64,000 nt of DNA. Source: Flexibacter flexilis DSM 6793. Lineage in GTDB: Bacteria; Bacteroidota; Bacteroidia; Cytophagales; Flexibacteraceae. The stretch lies in assembly GCF_900112255.1 (NCBI RefSeq), contig NZ_FOLE01000008.1:124001-188000 (forward strand). Reading direction: 5' to 3'. The notes under the pieces were generated by a model, which had not been told where the DNA came from, searched no databases, and was given only the letters and a program-made list of their open reading frames with translations. The position numbers and the translations under genes were made by a program. This document shows positions 16,620-26,911 of the stretch, piece after piece; the stretch's first letter is position 1; each line of letters begins with the position of its first letter.

Positions 16620-17483
16620 TTAACCTAAATAAGGTTTCAATGCTTTGCTGCGGCTCGTATGGCGTAGGCGGCGAATCGCTTTTTCTTTGATTTGGCGCAC
16701 ACGCTCACGCGTAAGATTGAATTTCTCGCCGATTTCTTCCAGCGTCATGGCATGTTCGCCATTCAGACCGAAATAGTAAGTGATTACTTCGGCTTCGCGC
16801 ATGGTAAGCGTCGAAAGGGCGCGTTGCACTTCGCGGCGCAAAGAATCGTTCATTAGTTCGGAGTCTGGCGTTACTTCGCTGTCATTCTCCAACACGTCCA
16901 ACAAACTATTTTCTTCGCCTTGTACGAATGGTGCATCCATCGAAACGTGACGGCCAGAGATTTTGAGCGTGTCCACGATTTCGGAAGTACTTACTTCCAA
17001 TACTTCGGCCAACTCGTCTGGCGATGGCTCGCGTTCATATTTTTGTTCAAGCTCCGAGAAGGTCTTAGAAATTTTGTTCAAAGAACCCACGCGGTTGAGC
17101 GGAAGGCGTACGATACGCGACTGTTCGGCCAAAGCTTGCAAAATAGATTGACGAATCCACCAAACGGCATAAGAAATGAACTTAAAACCGCGCGTTTCGT
17201 CGAAACGTTGAGCTGCTTTGATAAGCCCTAAGTTACCTTCGTTGATAAGGTCGCCGAGTGATAAACCCTGATTCTGATATTGTTTTGCTACCGAAACCAC
17301 AAAGCGTAAGTTGGCTTTGGTGAGTTTTTCGAGTGCATATTGGTCTCCGTCGCGGATACGTTTTGCCAAATCTACTTCTTCATCGGGTGAGAGCAAATCC
17401 ACCTTGCCAATTTCTTGTAAATATTTGTCAAGTGACTGGCTTTCGCGGTTGGTAATTTGCTTGCTTATTTTGAGCTGTCTCAT
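16620..17483 (-). CDS. rpoD: primary RNA polymerase sigma factor (sigma-70, short Bacteroidetes form)
   Basis: The housekeeping sigma factor, 287 residues, lacking region 1.1 and the large non-conserved insert, as is normal in Bacteroidota. Region 1.2 is [27 protein letters not shown]. Region 2 holds [43 protein letters not shown] and the melting motif [15 protein letters not shown]. Region 3 starts at [22 protein letters not shown]. Region 4.2 is [30 protein letters not shown]. This factor should recognise the TTG/TAnnTTTG promoters noted throughout the window. A strong terminator follows 22 bases after the stop. Confidence 0.97.
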   Translation of the reverse strand: MRQLKISKQITNRESQSLDKYLQEIGKVDLLSPDEEVDLAKRIRDGDQYALEKLTKANLRFVVSVAKQYQNQGLSLGDLINEGNLGLIKAAQRFDETRGFKFISYAVWWIRQSILQALAEQSRIVRLPLNRVGSLNKISKTFSELEQKYEREPSPDELAEVLEVSTSEIVDTLKISGRHVSMDAPFVQGEENSLLDVLENDSEVTPDSELMNDSLRREVQRALSTLTMREAEVITYYFGLNGEHAMTLEEIGEKFNLTRERVRQIKEKAIRRLRHTSRSKALKPYLG

Positions 17484-17617
17484 GGTTGGCGCGGCAAAAG
17501 GTTAATATTATAAATGTGAAATCAAAAGCGTTTTTACAAAAAGCTTCATGTTCAGAAAACACAAAAGCTAACTACAAAGTTCTTACTTTTTTCGTTTAGT
17601 TCAAAATAAAAAATTGC

Positions 17618-18259
17618 CTATACGAACGGATTATAGCGTTTTTCGTGCGCGATGGTGGTGCTTGGGCCATGTCCTGCGTACACACGTGTGTCGTCGGGCA
17701 GCGCAAACATTTTTGTTTTGATGCTATCTATCAGGTCGTTATGGTTGCAGTAGGGGAAGTCGGTGCGGCCTACGCTTTCCCGAAACAATACATCGCCACT
17801 AATACAAAATCTTTCGGCTGTGTTATAAAAAGCAACGTGACCAGGTGCATGACCTGGCACAAAGAGAATATCTAAAGCGTTATTTCCCAATAAAATTTGC
17901 TGGCCTTCTTCCAAATAAATATCAGCTTCGCAACGTTCATAGTTCATAAATCCGTACATGGTGGCCGAAGCGTAAGAATTATCCAAAATCACTTGCTCCA
18001 AACGATGAATCATGAGTGGAACATTGTACTGATTTTTGACAAAAGTATTGCCCAACACATGGTCTATGTGACAATGCGTATTGAGTAAATATTTGACTGT
18101 AAGAGAATTTTGAGCAATGAATTTTTCTAAGGCGGCTTGCTCGTGCGCGTTGTAACAACCTGGGTCAATAATGGCCGTTTCGAGGCTTTCGCTATCAAAA
18201 ACCACGTAGGTGTTTTCCTGAAAACCGTTGAATGTAAAGGACTGAATTTTGAAACTCAT
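17618..18259 (-). CDS. MBL-fold metallo-hydrolase (glyoxalase II-like)
   Basis: A 213-residue single-domain metallo-beta-lactamase fold hydrolase. The metal motif HxHxDH is seen as NTHCHIDHVLG, further ligands are the His in FVPGHAPGHVAF and the Asp in CISGDVLF, and the last His is in YAGHGPSTTIAHEKRYNPFV. The sequence resembles the YcbL/GloB-like group that hydrolyses thioesters, but the C-terminal substrate-binding domain of true glyoxalase II is absent. A minus-strand box TACTTTTA (18290 to 18283), one mismatch from TAnnTTTG, is a likely -7 element 24 bases from the ATG. Confidence 0.9.
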   Translation of the reverse strand: MSFKIQSFTFNGFQENTYVVFDSESLETAIIDPGCYNAHEQAALEKFIAQNSLTVKYLLNTHCHIDHVLGNTFVKNQYNVPLMIHRLEQVILDNSYASATMYGFMNYERCEADIYLEEGQQILLGNNALDILFVPGHAPGHVAFYNTAERFCISGDVLFRESVGRTDFPYCNHNDLIDSIKTKMFALPDDTRVYAGHGPSTTIAHEKRYNPFV

Positions 18260-18583
18260 ACGACTTAATTAAAATTTAAGGATAAAAGTAAACGATAATT
18301 GTCAGCTTTGCAGAAAACATTCCCCTTAAACTTACATTAAGAATTTGATAATTTGGATATAAAATGCGTATCTTGCTAACAATTTAAGTGTAAACAGGTG
18401 TATTAATCAAATATCTAAAAGGTTGTAAAGGCCTTAACGTGTTACTATACAGTATGTTGTTTTTATAAACATCGCCTTTGTTTTTGTGTGGATAACTTCT
18501 GCGGCATTGTTTTTGATACAAATCTGATGTAGTTTTTTTTAAAAAGATAAAAGTGTATTCAGCTAAAAAGCTCACTCCAAACT
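18260..18583. other. 324-bp intergenic stretch between divergent genes
   Basis: AT-rich region between the MBL-fold gene (minus) and a lipoprotein gene (plus). Besides the near-consensus -7 box at 18283-18290 for the minus-strand gene, no RNA gene, strong hairpin or convincing ORF was found. A 63-codon minus-strand ORF here has no protein-like character. Confidence 0.4.
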
Positions 18584-19078
18584 ATGCGTATTAACACAAA
18601 TACTATATTCGTATTGTTGCTGCTGGCAGTGGTGGCCGTGTATAATATGGCGTGCAATCGCACCCAGTACATTTGCCCTGCGTATCAGAGTGCGTTTTAC
18701 CTTAGTGGGCCGGTGGAGACCAAATCTTTTATGATTATCGGTAAAGATTCGAGTTTGTATGCCTTCGACTCGTCGGCGGCAGAAGGCGAGCAAGCCGAGC
18801 AAATTTTTATTTCGCCAGTGCAGCAGCCCAAACGTACCAAAAATTCGATGTTAGGCGTTACGCCAGAGCAATTTGCGCTGTTTGATATGGAAGATACCGC
18901 CTCCGCGCCAATTATAGACAATATGGTGCGAAAAAATAAGGTTTTGCTTATTGAGCGCATGCACAAAAAGAAGAAAGAAAAGCTAATGGCGACCGTGCCC
19001 ATGATTACGGTGTTCCCAGACTCGGCGCAAGCAGATACCAACTTGTTTGAGACCGACAAAACCAGAATAAAACAATAA
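18584..19078 (+). CDS. small lipoprotein of unknown function
   Basis: A 164-residue protein with an N-terminal hydrophobic helix (residues 7-20) ending in VYNMAC, a plausible lipobox with Cys at about residue 24, so it is probably membrane-anchored in the periplasm or outer membrane. The mature part contains a short Cys (TQYICPAYQSAFYLSG), a Ser/Ala/Glu-rich stretch and, near residues 124-135, a Lys-rich segment RMHKKKKEKLM. No family is recognised. It stands alone and is closed by a terminator. The distinctive CPAYQSAFYLSG segment could help find homologues. Confidence 0.65.
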   Translation: MRINTNTIFVLLLLAVVAVYNMACNRTQYICPAYQSAFYLSGPVETKSFMIIGKDSSLYAFDSSAAEGEQAEQIFISPVQQPKRTKNSMLGVTPEQFALFDMEDTASAPIIDNMVRKNKVLLIERMHKKKKEKLMATVPMITVFPDSAQADTNLFETDKTRIKQ

Positions 19079-19085
19079 AAATATT

Positions 19086-19119
19086 AAAGGGTAATGTAGC
19101 AAATACGTTACCCTTTTTG
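19086..19119 (+). terminator. Rho-independent terminator after the lipoprotein gene
   Basis: A 13-bp stem with one G-U pair (19086-19098 with 19104-19116, AAAGGGTAATGTA side), with a 5-base loop, ends in TTTTTG. Confidence 0.9.
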
Positions 19120-19141
19120 ATGCTTTGAAAAGAATATTACC

Positions 19142-20203
19142 ATGAACCAAATTTTATCCCAAAGAATAACTTCATTAAGATTTTTATTGATAGTATTTGT
19201 TATTTTTATCCACAATAATATCTTTTTTATAAACTTAGGCACGGGGACTGTTGTATTGGATATTCCGCCGTATGTTAGCCATATAAAATATTTGGTTTCT
19301 GATATAATTGCGCGTATTGCTGTTCCTTTATTTTTTTTAATATCAGGCTATTTGTTGTATTTGAAAGAAAATACTTTTTTTCAAATTTTAACTAAAAAGA
19401 CTAAAACAATTGCAGTTCCGTATCTTGTTTGGACAAGTTTAGCGATTCTTTTATTTGCATTAGGCCAGCATTTGACTTTCACAAAAGCATTTTTTGCAAA
19501 TCCACAAAACAATATTACTAATTTTGATATATTAGATTATATAGATGCTGTTGTAGGCCGATTTACGGTACGTTCGCCATATCCGTTGGTTTATCAATTT
19601 TGGTTTTTAAGAGATTTAATTTTGCTTAATTTCTCTGCAATTATTTTTAAGAAAATAATAGATAAATTCCCGATAGCATTCCTTTTTCTTGCTATATTTT
19701 TTTGGATAGTAGATTATAATTTGTACTTATATTCAGCCGAATCTATGTTGTTTTTTGTATTGGGTTATTATATTCATAAATATAATTTGACTACGGATAA
19801 AATAGATAGTATCCAATATTTTGACATTTTATTGCTTTATGCTATCACTATTTGTATAGAATTGTTTTGCCCTCAATATAGACAGATTATCCATAAAATA
19901 AATATTATTATTGGCGCAGTATTGGCAATAAAATTATCGTTAGTTTTTGTATTGAAAGAACGTATTTTTAATGTATTATCTCAGCTTAGTGCGTATGCTT
20001 TTTTTGTATATGCCATGCATGAACCTTTGCTAACGGTATTACGCAAAATAAGTATTAAAATAATGCCGACTTATGGAATCTATGTATTAATACAATATTT
20101 TATGGTCGCATTTGTTTGTATTGCTATTTGCTTGGTAGTGGGTGTGGTTCTGAGAAAGAGCGTTCCCAAACTGTATGAGTTCCTGAGTGGAGGAAGGGCA
20201 TAG
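19142..20203 (+). CDS. acyltransferase family 3 membrane protein
   Basis: A 353-residue polytopic membrane protein of the Acyl_transf_3 (OafA/WecH-like) family, which O-acylates surface sugars or related molecules. About ten hydrophobic segments are visible. The family's N-terminal Arg...His pair appears as RITSLRFLLIVFVIFIHNN, and FFLISGYLLYLK and FWFLRDLILLNF are also family-like. The C-terminal YAMHEPLLTVLRK holds a conserved late-helix motif. The gene is distinctly more AT-rich than neighbouring housekeeping genes, suggesting horizontal acquisition. It lies at the head of a small accessory patch (19.1-21.4 kb). Confidence 0.88.
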   Translation: MNQILSQRITSLRFLLIVFVIFIHNNIFFINLGTGTVVLDIPPYVSHIKYLVSDIIARIAVPLFFLISGYLLYLKENTFFQILTKKTKTIAVPYLVWTSLAILLFALGQHLTFTKAFFANPQNNITNFDILDYIDAVVGRFTVRSPYPLVYQFWFLRDLILLNFSAIIFKKIIDKFPIAFLFLAIFFWIVDYNLYLYSAESMLFFVLGYYIHKYNLTTDKIDSIQYFDILLLYAITICIELFCPQYRQIIHKINIIIGAVLAIKLSLVFVLKERIFNVLSQLSAYAFFVYAMHEPLLTVLRKISIKIMPTYGIYVLIQYFMVAFVCIAICLVVGVVLRKSVPKLYEFLSGGRA

Positions 20204-20862
20204 ATTAAAAAATATACCACAAAAAAGCCGCGACTCGTATGGGTTGCGGCTTTTGCGTTTAGGAGAGGGAATTTTTGTAATAGTCTATGATACATCGACA
20301 ACAATAAACTGTCTATTTCACTTAAATAGTATTTATTGTTGTCGATGTATAATTTATTGTCTGTAAACTCAATGAATTGCCACACGTCGCCTGTGGTCGT
20401 ACAGCCAAAAAGTTTGTTTAAGCGTATTCCTTTTTTGTCATTGTACTTTTTTGCTCCAACTAATTGCGCAGAACATTGCCTAACGCCTTCTTCTAAATCG
20501 TTGCGCTTGGCTTCTACCACATGAAAAATGGGTACGCTGATGTCGTAGGACTTGGTGTCTTTGCTCAAAATGAAATCACATTCGCCCTGTAATCCTTTTT
20601 CTTTGTCCCCTATAAGATTATCGCCAGAATAGATAGTGAAAAATTTATTATTGAGATTGCGTAACTCTTTAAGGATTGGCACAACAATCCATTCACTTCG
20701 TGCCTTTTCGCTTTTGATAGGCATTTCTTTGCTGTCTGTCAATTCTTTTTGCAGCCATTGAGTGGGTTTGATGGGCGTTACGGGAAAATATAATTCCTTT
20801 CGCTCATTGGTTATGCTAAATTTTTCCTCTAAATCAGACAAAGTAAAATCAGAATAAGCCAT
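20080..20862 (-). CDS. PD-(D/E)XK nuclease-like protein with a readthrough 3' end
   Basis: The first ~190 residues look like a known family of ~200-residue proteins with a restriction-endonuclease-like core: Glu in KARSEWIVVPILKEL, Asp in GECDFILS, and the E-x-K of HVVEAKRNDLEEG. The region CTTTGDVWQFIEF near the end of the normal domain is also family-like. After YYLSEIDSLL the frame does not stop. It reads through the terminator at 20222-20254 and 120 bases antisense into the acyltransferase gene. In the +1 frame a stop (20261-20259) lies just before that terminator. A frameshift or templated change at the 18-bp inverted repeat (20291-20349) probably altered the native C-terminus. Function is unknown; a defence role is possible. 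Confidence 0.6.
   Translation of the reverse strand: MAYSDFTLSDLEEKFSITNERKELYFPVTPIKPTQWLQKELTDSKEMPIKSEKARSEWIVVPILKELRNLNNKFFTIYSGDNLIGDKEKGLQGECDFILSKDTKSYDISVPIFHVVEAKRNDLEEGVRQCSAQLVGAKKYNDKKGIRLNKLFGCTTTGDVWQFIEFTDNKLYIDNNKYYLSEIDSLLLSMYHRLLQKFPLLNAKAATHTSRGFFVVYFLIYALPPLRNSYSLGTLFLRTTPTTKQIAIQTNATIKYCINT
20222..20254. terminator. bidirectional terminator-like hairpin
   Basis: AAAAGCCGCGAC pairs with GTTGCGGCTTTT (one G-U) across 8 bases, with A-run and T-run. It lies between the acyltransferase stop and the expected end of the PD-(D/E)XK-like gene, yet it is inside the latter's extended open frame. Confidence 0.8.
20291..20349. repeat. 18-bp perfect inverted repeat inside a gene
   Basis: TACATCGACAACAATAAA at 20291-20308 is repeated in inverted form at 20332-20349 with 23 bases between. 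Both arms lie in coding sequence of the nuclease-like gene, encoding YIDNNK and SLLLSM. Such a perfect repeat inside a reading frame is unusual. Confidence 0.85.
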
Positions 20863-20919
20863 AGTTTGGATATAAAGTTAGTTATGTTTTGTTGATGATG
20901 GGGGGCGTATTATATGGTT

Positions 20920-21348
20920 TTACTTATTTTCAACTGTAGATAGGATTCCTATGCCTTTTATTAAGCCTTCTATCTCATTGGAGATATTTACACTCTCAAT
21001 CGCTCTATATTTATCATTGTCATATTTTTCAAAAATCTTTTTTGCTCTCTCATATGAGTCTGGAAAATCTTTTTTGTTTTGTTCTAAAAAACTTAGAGCA
21101 GCAAGAATAAAACCTTCAGAGGTAAACTCTGTTTGCTTTTTTTCTATTAATAAGTTGGCTGATTTTGAAACTTTTTCAATTCTATCTACTTTAGAATTAA
21201 GAAAAACGATGTATGATGTAAGAGTTAAGATTATTAGCGTAAACACTATTTTAATGATAATTTTCTCTTTCCACTCGGAAGGAAAGAAAAATCCTATAAT
21301 TCCTGTGATTCCGCTAACAAGTCCAAGAATTGTAATAGTATTATCCAT
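20920..21348 (-). CDS. small membrane protein of unknown function
   Basis: A 142-residue protein with two N-terminal membrane helices (about 5-23 and 30-50) separated by a short loop with SEWKEK, and a C-terminal soluble part of about 90 mostly helical residues. The latter includes EGFILAALSFLEQNKKDFPDSYERAKKIFEKYDNDKY, which looks like a single TPR-like helical hairpin. No family is recognised. The gene is AT-rich and Lys/Ile-rich like the other accessory genes in this patch and follows the same direction as the nuclease-like gene, 57 bases upstream of it, so the two may be one unit. Confidence 0.6.
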   Translation of the reverse strand: MDNTITILGLVSGITGIIGFFFPSEWKEKIIIKIVFTLIILTLTSYIVFLNSKVDRIEKVSKSANLLIEKKQTEFTSEGFILAALSFLEQNKKDFPDSYERAKKIFEKYDNDKYRAIESVNISNEIEGLIKGIGILSTVENK

Positions 21349-21427
21349 ATTTATTCATTTTAATTATTGTATATAAATAATATATTGTATTTTATGCTTA
21401 TAATTTGCAAGTTAGTATCTTATATAA

Positions 21428-23185
<1,758 letters not shown>

Positions 23186-23225
23186 TTTGTTTATAATCAA
23201 TAATTTAAACTTAATTTTTAACTCA

Positions 23226-23250
23226 AAAAGGCCACTGGTTGGCCTTCTTT
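23226..23250 (+). terminator. Rho-independent terminator after pyrG
   Basis: AAGGCCA (23228-23234) pairs with TGGCCTT (23240-23246), with a 5-base loop, A-run before and TCTTTT after. Confidence 0.8.
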
Positions 23251-23277
23251 TAATTTAATTACATACACTAAAAAAGA

Positions 23278-25077
23278 ATGGATAGGAACCAACTCACTGG
23301 ACTATTGCTCATTTTCTTGATGCTTTTAGTCTATTTCCAGTTTATTGCTCCCAAACCTGAGGAGTTACCAGAGGTAAAGAATAAGATTTCGGCAGATAGT
23401 TTGGCCGCAGTTCGGGCAGCTGCTCCCGCTTTGCCTGCCAGCGACCAAGCACTTAGCGACTCGGCCTTAAAAGCCAAATATTCAGTAGCTTATGGCGAAT
23501 TTACACCAGCTTTGCGCGGTGAAGAAAAAAAAGTAGTGCTCGAAAACAAAGATATTCGTGTTACACTGAGCACTTTGGGCGGTAAAATCACTTCGGTTTT
23601 GCTTAAAAACTATAAGACTTACGACCAAAAGCCGCTTTTGCTTACCGAGAAAAACAATAGCTCTTGCAACTTACAACTTCCGACAGCCGCAGGCAATATT
23701 GATTTGTCAAAGCTGTATTTCGTAGCGCAAAACACGTCGGCTAATGCGGCGGCTTTCCGCTTGGAAGTGGCGCAAGGTCGTTTTGTAGAACAAACGTACT
23801 CGCTTGGAGCAGAAGGTTTTACATTGGATTATGACTTGAAAGTAAACGGCATCAGCCTTAACCAACCTGCGCGTTTGGTGTGGCAAGAACGCCTCAAAAA
23901 CTTTGAGAAAGACCCAGAACAAAGCCGCAACGCCGCCACAATCAATTACTTAGCTGCCGACGGTTTCGACCATTTGTCAGCTACAGCCAGCGGCGAGGAG
24001 AAAGAAGATGTAACTGCCGTGAAATGGGTTGCTTTCAAACAAAAGTTCTTTAACATGGCTCTTGTGTCGGAAGGCGCACCATTCGAGAAAGGCGAGGTTC
24101 GTACGAACATTACTTCTGCGATTTCTAACAACTACATCAAAACCGCAGAGGCGACACTTTTCATTCCTGCTGCCGACCTTAACGCAGGCAAAGCCAATTT
24201 CAAATACTATTTTGGGCCAAACCAATACAGTATCCTGAAATCGACAGAAATCGAAGACTTTTCTAAAAACGTAGAATTAGGTCTGCCTGTTATCAACTGG
24301 ATTAACCGTTTCGTCGTAATTCCAGTGTTCCATTTGCTCGAAAAGTCGATTAGCAACTACGGCATTATCATTGTTATTTTGGTATTGCTTATCAAATTGG
24401 TATTGTTCCCACTTTCTTATAAGTCTTATGTTTCGATGGCCAAAATGAAGGTTTTGAAGCCAGAACTTGACGAAATCAAAGAAAAACACGGCGACGATAT
24501 GGCCGCCGCCCAACAAGACCAAATGAAACTGTACGGCCAAGTGGGCGTAAGTCCGTTTAGTGGTTGTATTCCGTTGTTGTTGCAAATGCCTGTGTTATTG
24601 GCGATGTTCAACTTCTTCCCGAACTCTATCGAATTGCGCCAACAGGCTTTCTTGTGGGCAGGTGATTTGTCCGTGTACGATTCTATTTTGGATTTACCTT
24701 TCAAAATTCCAAGCTACGGCTCGCACGTGAGTTTGTTCACTATCTTGATGACGGCTTCTACGTTGGTGCTTACGTGGTTCAACAACCAAACTTCTACGGT
24801 GGCAGGCCCAATGCAATACATGTCGTACATTATGCCTGTGGTGTTCATGTTCATTCTTAACTCGTTGCCTGCTGGTTTGAGTTTCTACTACTTGGTTTCC
24901 AACGTAGTAAGTATCGGTCAACAAATGCTTATCCGCAACTTTGTAGATGAAGGAGCTATCCGCCGCAAATTGGACGAAACACGCGAGAAAAACGCCAATA
25001 AGCCGAAATCTTCGTTCCAGCAACGCATCGAACAAGCCATGCGCAATGCTGACCAAGCGAAAAAATCGCAAAAATAA
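23278..25077 (+). CDS. yidC: membrane protein insertase YidC
   Basis: Oxa1-type insertase that places proteins in the inner membrane, with or without SecYEG. It has an N-terminal helix (residues 5-24) and a large periplasmic domain of about 300 residues with FTPALRGEEKKVVLENKDIRVTLSTLGGKI. The C-terminal core of five helices includes SNYGIIIVILVLLIKLVLFPLSYKSYVSM, the conserved Arg-equivalent groove region, and GVSPFSGCIPLLLQMPVLLAMFNFF. The tail is basic and Gln/Lys-rich. At 599 residues it is the usual Bacteroidota length. The pyrG-yidC order is common in this phylum. Confidence 0.96.
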   Translation: MDRNQLTGLLLIFLMLLVYFQFIAPKPEELPEVKNKISADSLAAVRAAAPALPASDQALSDSALKAKYSVAYGEFTPALRGEEKKVVLENKDIRVTLSTLGGKITSVLLKNYKTYDQKPLLLTEKNNSSCNLQLPTAAGNIDLSKLYFVAQNTSANAAAFRLEVAQGRFVEQTYSLGAEGFTLDYDLKVNGISLNQPARLVWQERLKNFEKDPEQSRNAATINYLAADGFDHLSATASGEEKEDVTAVKWVAFKQKFFNMALVSEGAPFEKGEVRTNITSAISNNYIKTAEATLFIPAADLNAGKANFKYYFGPNQYSILKSTEIEDFSKNVELGLPVINWINRFVVIPVFHLLEKSISNYGIIIVILVLLIKLVLFPLSYKSYVSMAKMKVLKPELDEIKEKHGDDMAAAQQDQMKLYGQVGVSPFSGCIPLLLQMPVLLAMFNFFPNSIELRQQAFLWAGDLSVYDSILDLPFKIPSYGSHVSLFTILMTASTLVLTWFNNQTSTVAGPMQYMSYIMPVVFMFILNSLPAGLSFYYLVSNVVSIGQQMLIRNFVDEGAIRRKLDETREKNANKPKSSFQQRIEQAMRNADQAKKSQK

Positions 25078-25105
25078 TTGCCGCAAGGCTTTTAATAAAA
25101 TTCAG

Positions 25106-25138
25106 AAAACGGCTCTCTGCAAAGGGAGTCGTTTTTTT
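25106..25138 (+). terminator. Rho-independent terminator after yidC
   Basis: AAAACGGCTCTC (25106-25117) pairs with 25124-25135 with two G-U pairs, followed by a T-run to 25138. Confidence 0.88.
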
Positions 25139-25163
25139 GTTGAGATGGGCTTGTGTATTTTTG
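25137..25163 (+). promoter_or_regulatory. promoter of the class IV aminotransferase gene
   Basis: TATTTTTG (25156-25163) matches TAnnTTTG exactly. A TTG (25137-25139) lies 16 bases upstream, inside the T-run of the yidC terminator. Confidence 0.5.
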
Positions 25164-25185
25164 TGTTGGAAGTAAAAAGAAAATT

Positions 25186-26007
25186 ATGAAGTGTTATTAT
25201 AACGGTCAAATGATTGATATTGAGCAATTTAATGTAACCTCCAAAAGCCGTGCGTTTTGTTATGGTGATGGTGTTTTTGAAACAATCATCACTGATGCCG
25301 CAGGTTTTCCGCGCCATTGGGCGGCGCATTGGCAAAGGCTTACGGCTGGGCTTATGGCCTTGCAAATTGCTGTTGATGAGTATTTTACATCAGATTTTTT
25401 ATTGAAAAAAATACAAGAACTTGCTCAAATCAACGCCCCGAACGTGGCCGCACGCGTGCGTTTGCAGGTCTGGCGCAAAACTGGCGGACTTTATACGCCT
25501 ACCCAAAACGGAGCAGATTGGCTTTTGGAGGCGCAACCGCACGAAGCATTTGTGGGGGAAAAGCAAACGACCATTCTCGCGCAAAGCGTGCATTTGCAGG
25601 CTTCGGCGTGGTCGGCTTACAAAACTTGCAATAGTTTGCCATACATCTTGGCGGGTTTGGAACGCGTGCGCTACGCCGCCGACGAGATTATCCTGACCGA
25701 TACCGCAGGGCATTTGGCTGAATGTCAGGCGGCTAACTTGTTTTGGGTGAAAAATAACACACTTTTTACGCCTTCCTTGCAAACGGGCTGTATTGCAGGC
25801 ATTACGCGCAGTTGGCTGTTGCGCAATGCGGCGCGATTGGGTTGGCAAGTGCAAGAGATTTGCGCCAAACCTGATGTTTTACAAGAAACCGAAATTGTTT
25901 TTGGGGGAAATGTAGCAGGTGTGTTTCCGATTCGCCGCCTCCACGACTGGCATTTTCGGGGAAATACACCTGCTGTAATTGAGCTACTTACGCAGTTTTA
26001 TGAATGA
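25186..26007 (+). CDS. class IV PLP-dependent aminotransferase
   Basis: A 273-residue fold-type IV PLP enzyme, either a branched-chain/D-amino-acid aminotransferase or an aminodeoxychorismate lyase. The N-terminus MKCYYNGQMIDIEQFNVTSKSRAFCYGDGVFETI is typical. The PLP Lys is in WSAYKTCNSLPYILAGLERV, followed by ADEIILTDTAGHLAECQAANLFWVK and FTPSLQTGCIAGITRSWLL. The start at 25186 is chosen over a Met at 25153, which precedes the -7 box. The last 10 bases overlap the 3' end of the convergent methyltransferase gene. Substrate is not resolvable by motif alone; folate (PabC-like) is a fair guess. Confidence 0.85.
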   Translation: MKCYYNGQMIDIEQFNVTSKSRAFCYGDGVFETIITDAAGFPRHWAAHWQRLTAGLMALQIAVDEYFTSDFLLKKIQELAQINAPNVAARVRLQVWRKTGGLYTPTQNGADWLLEAQPHEAFVGEKQTTILAQSVHLQASAWSAYKTCNSLPYILAGLERVRYAADEIILTDTAGHLAECQAANLFWVKNNTLFTPSLQTGCIAGITRSWLLRNAARLGWQVQEICAKPDVLQETEIVFGGNVAGVFPIRRLHDWHFRGNTPAVIELLTQFYE

Positions 26008-26885
26008 AAACGGTAATACGTGCCCAGCGGCAAGCGTTTTTTGTGTTTATCTTCCAAATACAACTCGCCAGCTTCGGGATTTTTCACTTGCCCAAACGAG
26101 CAATTAATTAGGTTTTCGACGATAAGCGTAGAAAATCCCAACGAATACAGATTCAGGATAAAGAAGTGATTTTGTTTGTCCAAAAGCTGCGAGCAGAGTT
26201 TAAGTAATTCGTTAATGTGTTCTTCCAAAACCCATTTTTCACCATCGGGGCCACGTCCGTAGGCGGGCGGGTCAAGGATAATTCCCTGATACACAGAGCC
26301 ACGTTTTACTTCGCGCTTCACAAACTTGAGGGCATCTTCCACCACCCAGCGAATGTTATCCAATTTGCTGGCCTCCATGTTTTCACGCGCCCAGCTTACC
26401 ACTTGCTTCACCGAATCCACGTGCGCCACGTCTGCCCCAGCCGCTTTGGCGGCCAACGATGCGCCACCCGTATAAGCAAACAAGTTAAGCACGCGAGGCG
26501 TTTGTACAGGCATTTTTTGGGTGTGCGTAAAAATATACTCCCAATTGGCGGCCTGTTCGGGGAAAATTCCCACGTGTTTGAACGAAGAAAGCGCGATTTT
26601 GAAGCTAAGGCGCATTTGTGGGCTGCGATAGTCCATAAACCAACGTTCTGGCGTGCCTTTGCGCACAATCCATTCGCCTTTTTCTTGGCTGCCTTTTTCG
26701 CGGCGGAAGGTTGCACCCGCCAAATTTTCCCAATCCGTTTCGGAGAGAGATTTGTCCCAAGCGGCTTGCGGTTCGGGACGTGCCAAAATATGGTCGCCGA
26801 AGCGTTCTAATTTCTCAAAATTGCCCGAGTCGATGAGTTGGTACGTGCTCCAGTGTTCGGGGGTCAGTAATGCAATTGATTTCAA
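25998..26885 (-). CDS. RlmI-like SAM-dependent methyltransferase
   Basis: A 295-residue class I methyltransferase resembling the RlmI/RlmK group that makes 5-methylcytosine or 7-methylguanine in 23S rRNA. The SAM-binding motif is VLNLFAYTGGASLAAKAAGADVAHVDSVKQVVSWARENMEAS, and the catalytic-type motif is IILDPPAYGRGPDGEKW. The PUA domain found at the N-terminus of E. coli RlmI is missing; instead there is a ~100-residue family-specific N-terminus (HWSTYQLIDSGNFEKLERFG). Target site is unknown. Its 3' end overlaps the convergent aminotransferase gene by 10 bases, and no terminator separates them. Confidence 0.85.
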   Translation of the reverse strand: MKSIALLTPEHWSTYQLIDSGNFEKLERFGDHILARPEPQAAWDKSLSETDWENLAGATFRREKGSQEKGEWIVRKGTPERWFMDYRSPQMRLSFKIALSSFKHVGIFPEQAANWEYIFTHTQKMPVQTPRVLNLFAYTGGASLAAKAAGADVAHVDSVKQVVSWARENMEASKLDNIRWVVEDALKFVKREVKRGSVYQGIILDPPAYGRGPDGEKWVLEEHINELLKLCSQLLDKQNHFFILNLYSLGFSTLIVENLINCSFGQVKNPEAGELYLEDKHKKRLPLGTYYRFHS

Positions 26886-26911
26886 GGTATTTATCTATCT
26901 AAAATTTGATA

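Noticed and set aside
18384-18575. 63-codon minus-strand ORF between the MBL gene and the lipoprotein gene
   Set aside because: Composition is random-like and it has no promoter, ribosome site or homologous motif.
19086-19119. Possible regulatory hairpin of the acyltransferase gene
   Set aside because: It has A-run, stem and T-run in the order of a plain terminator for the preceding lipoprotein gene.
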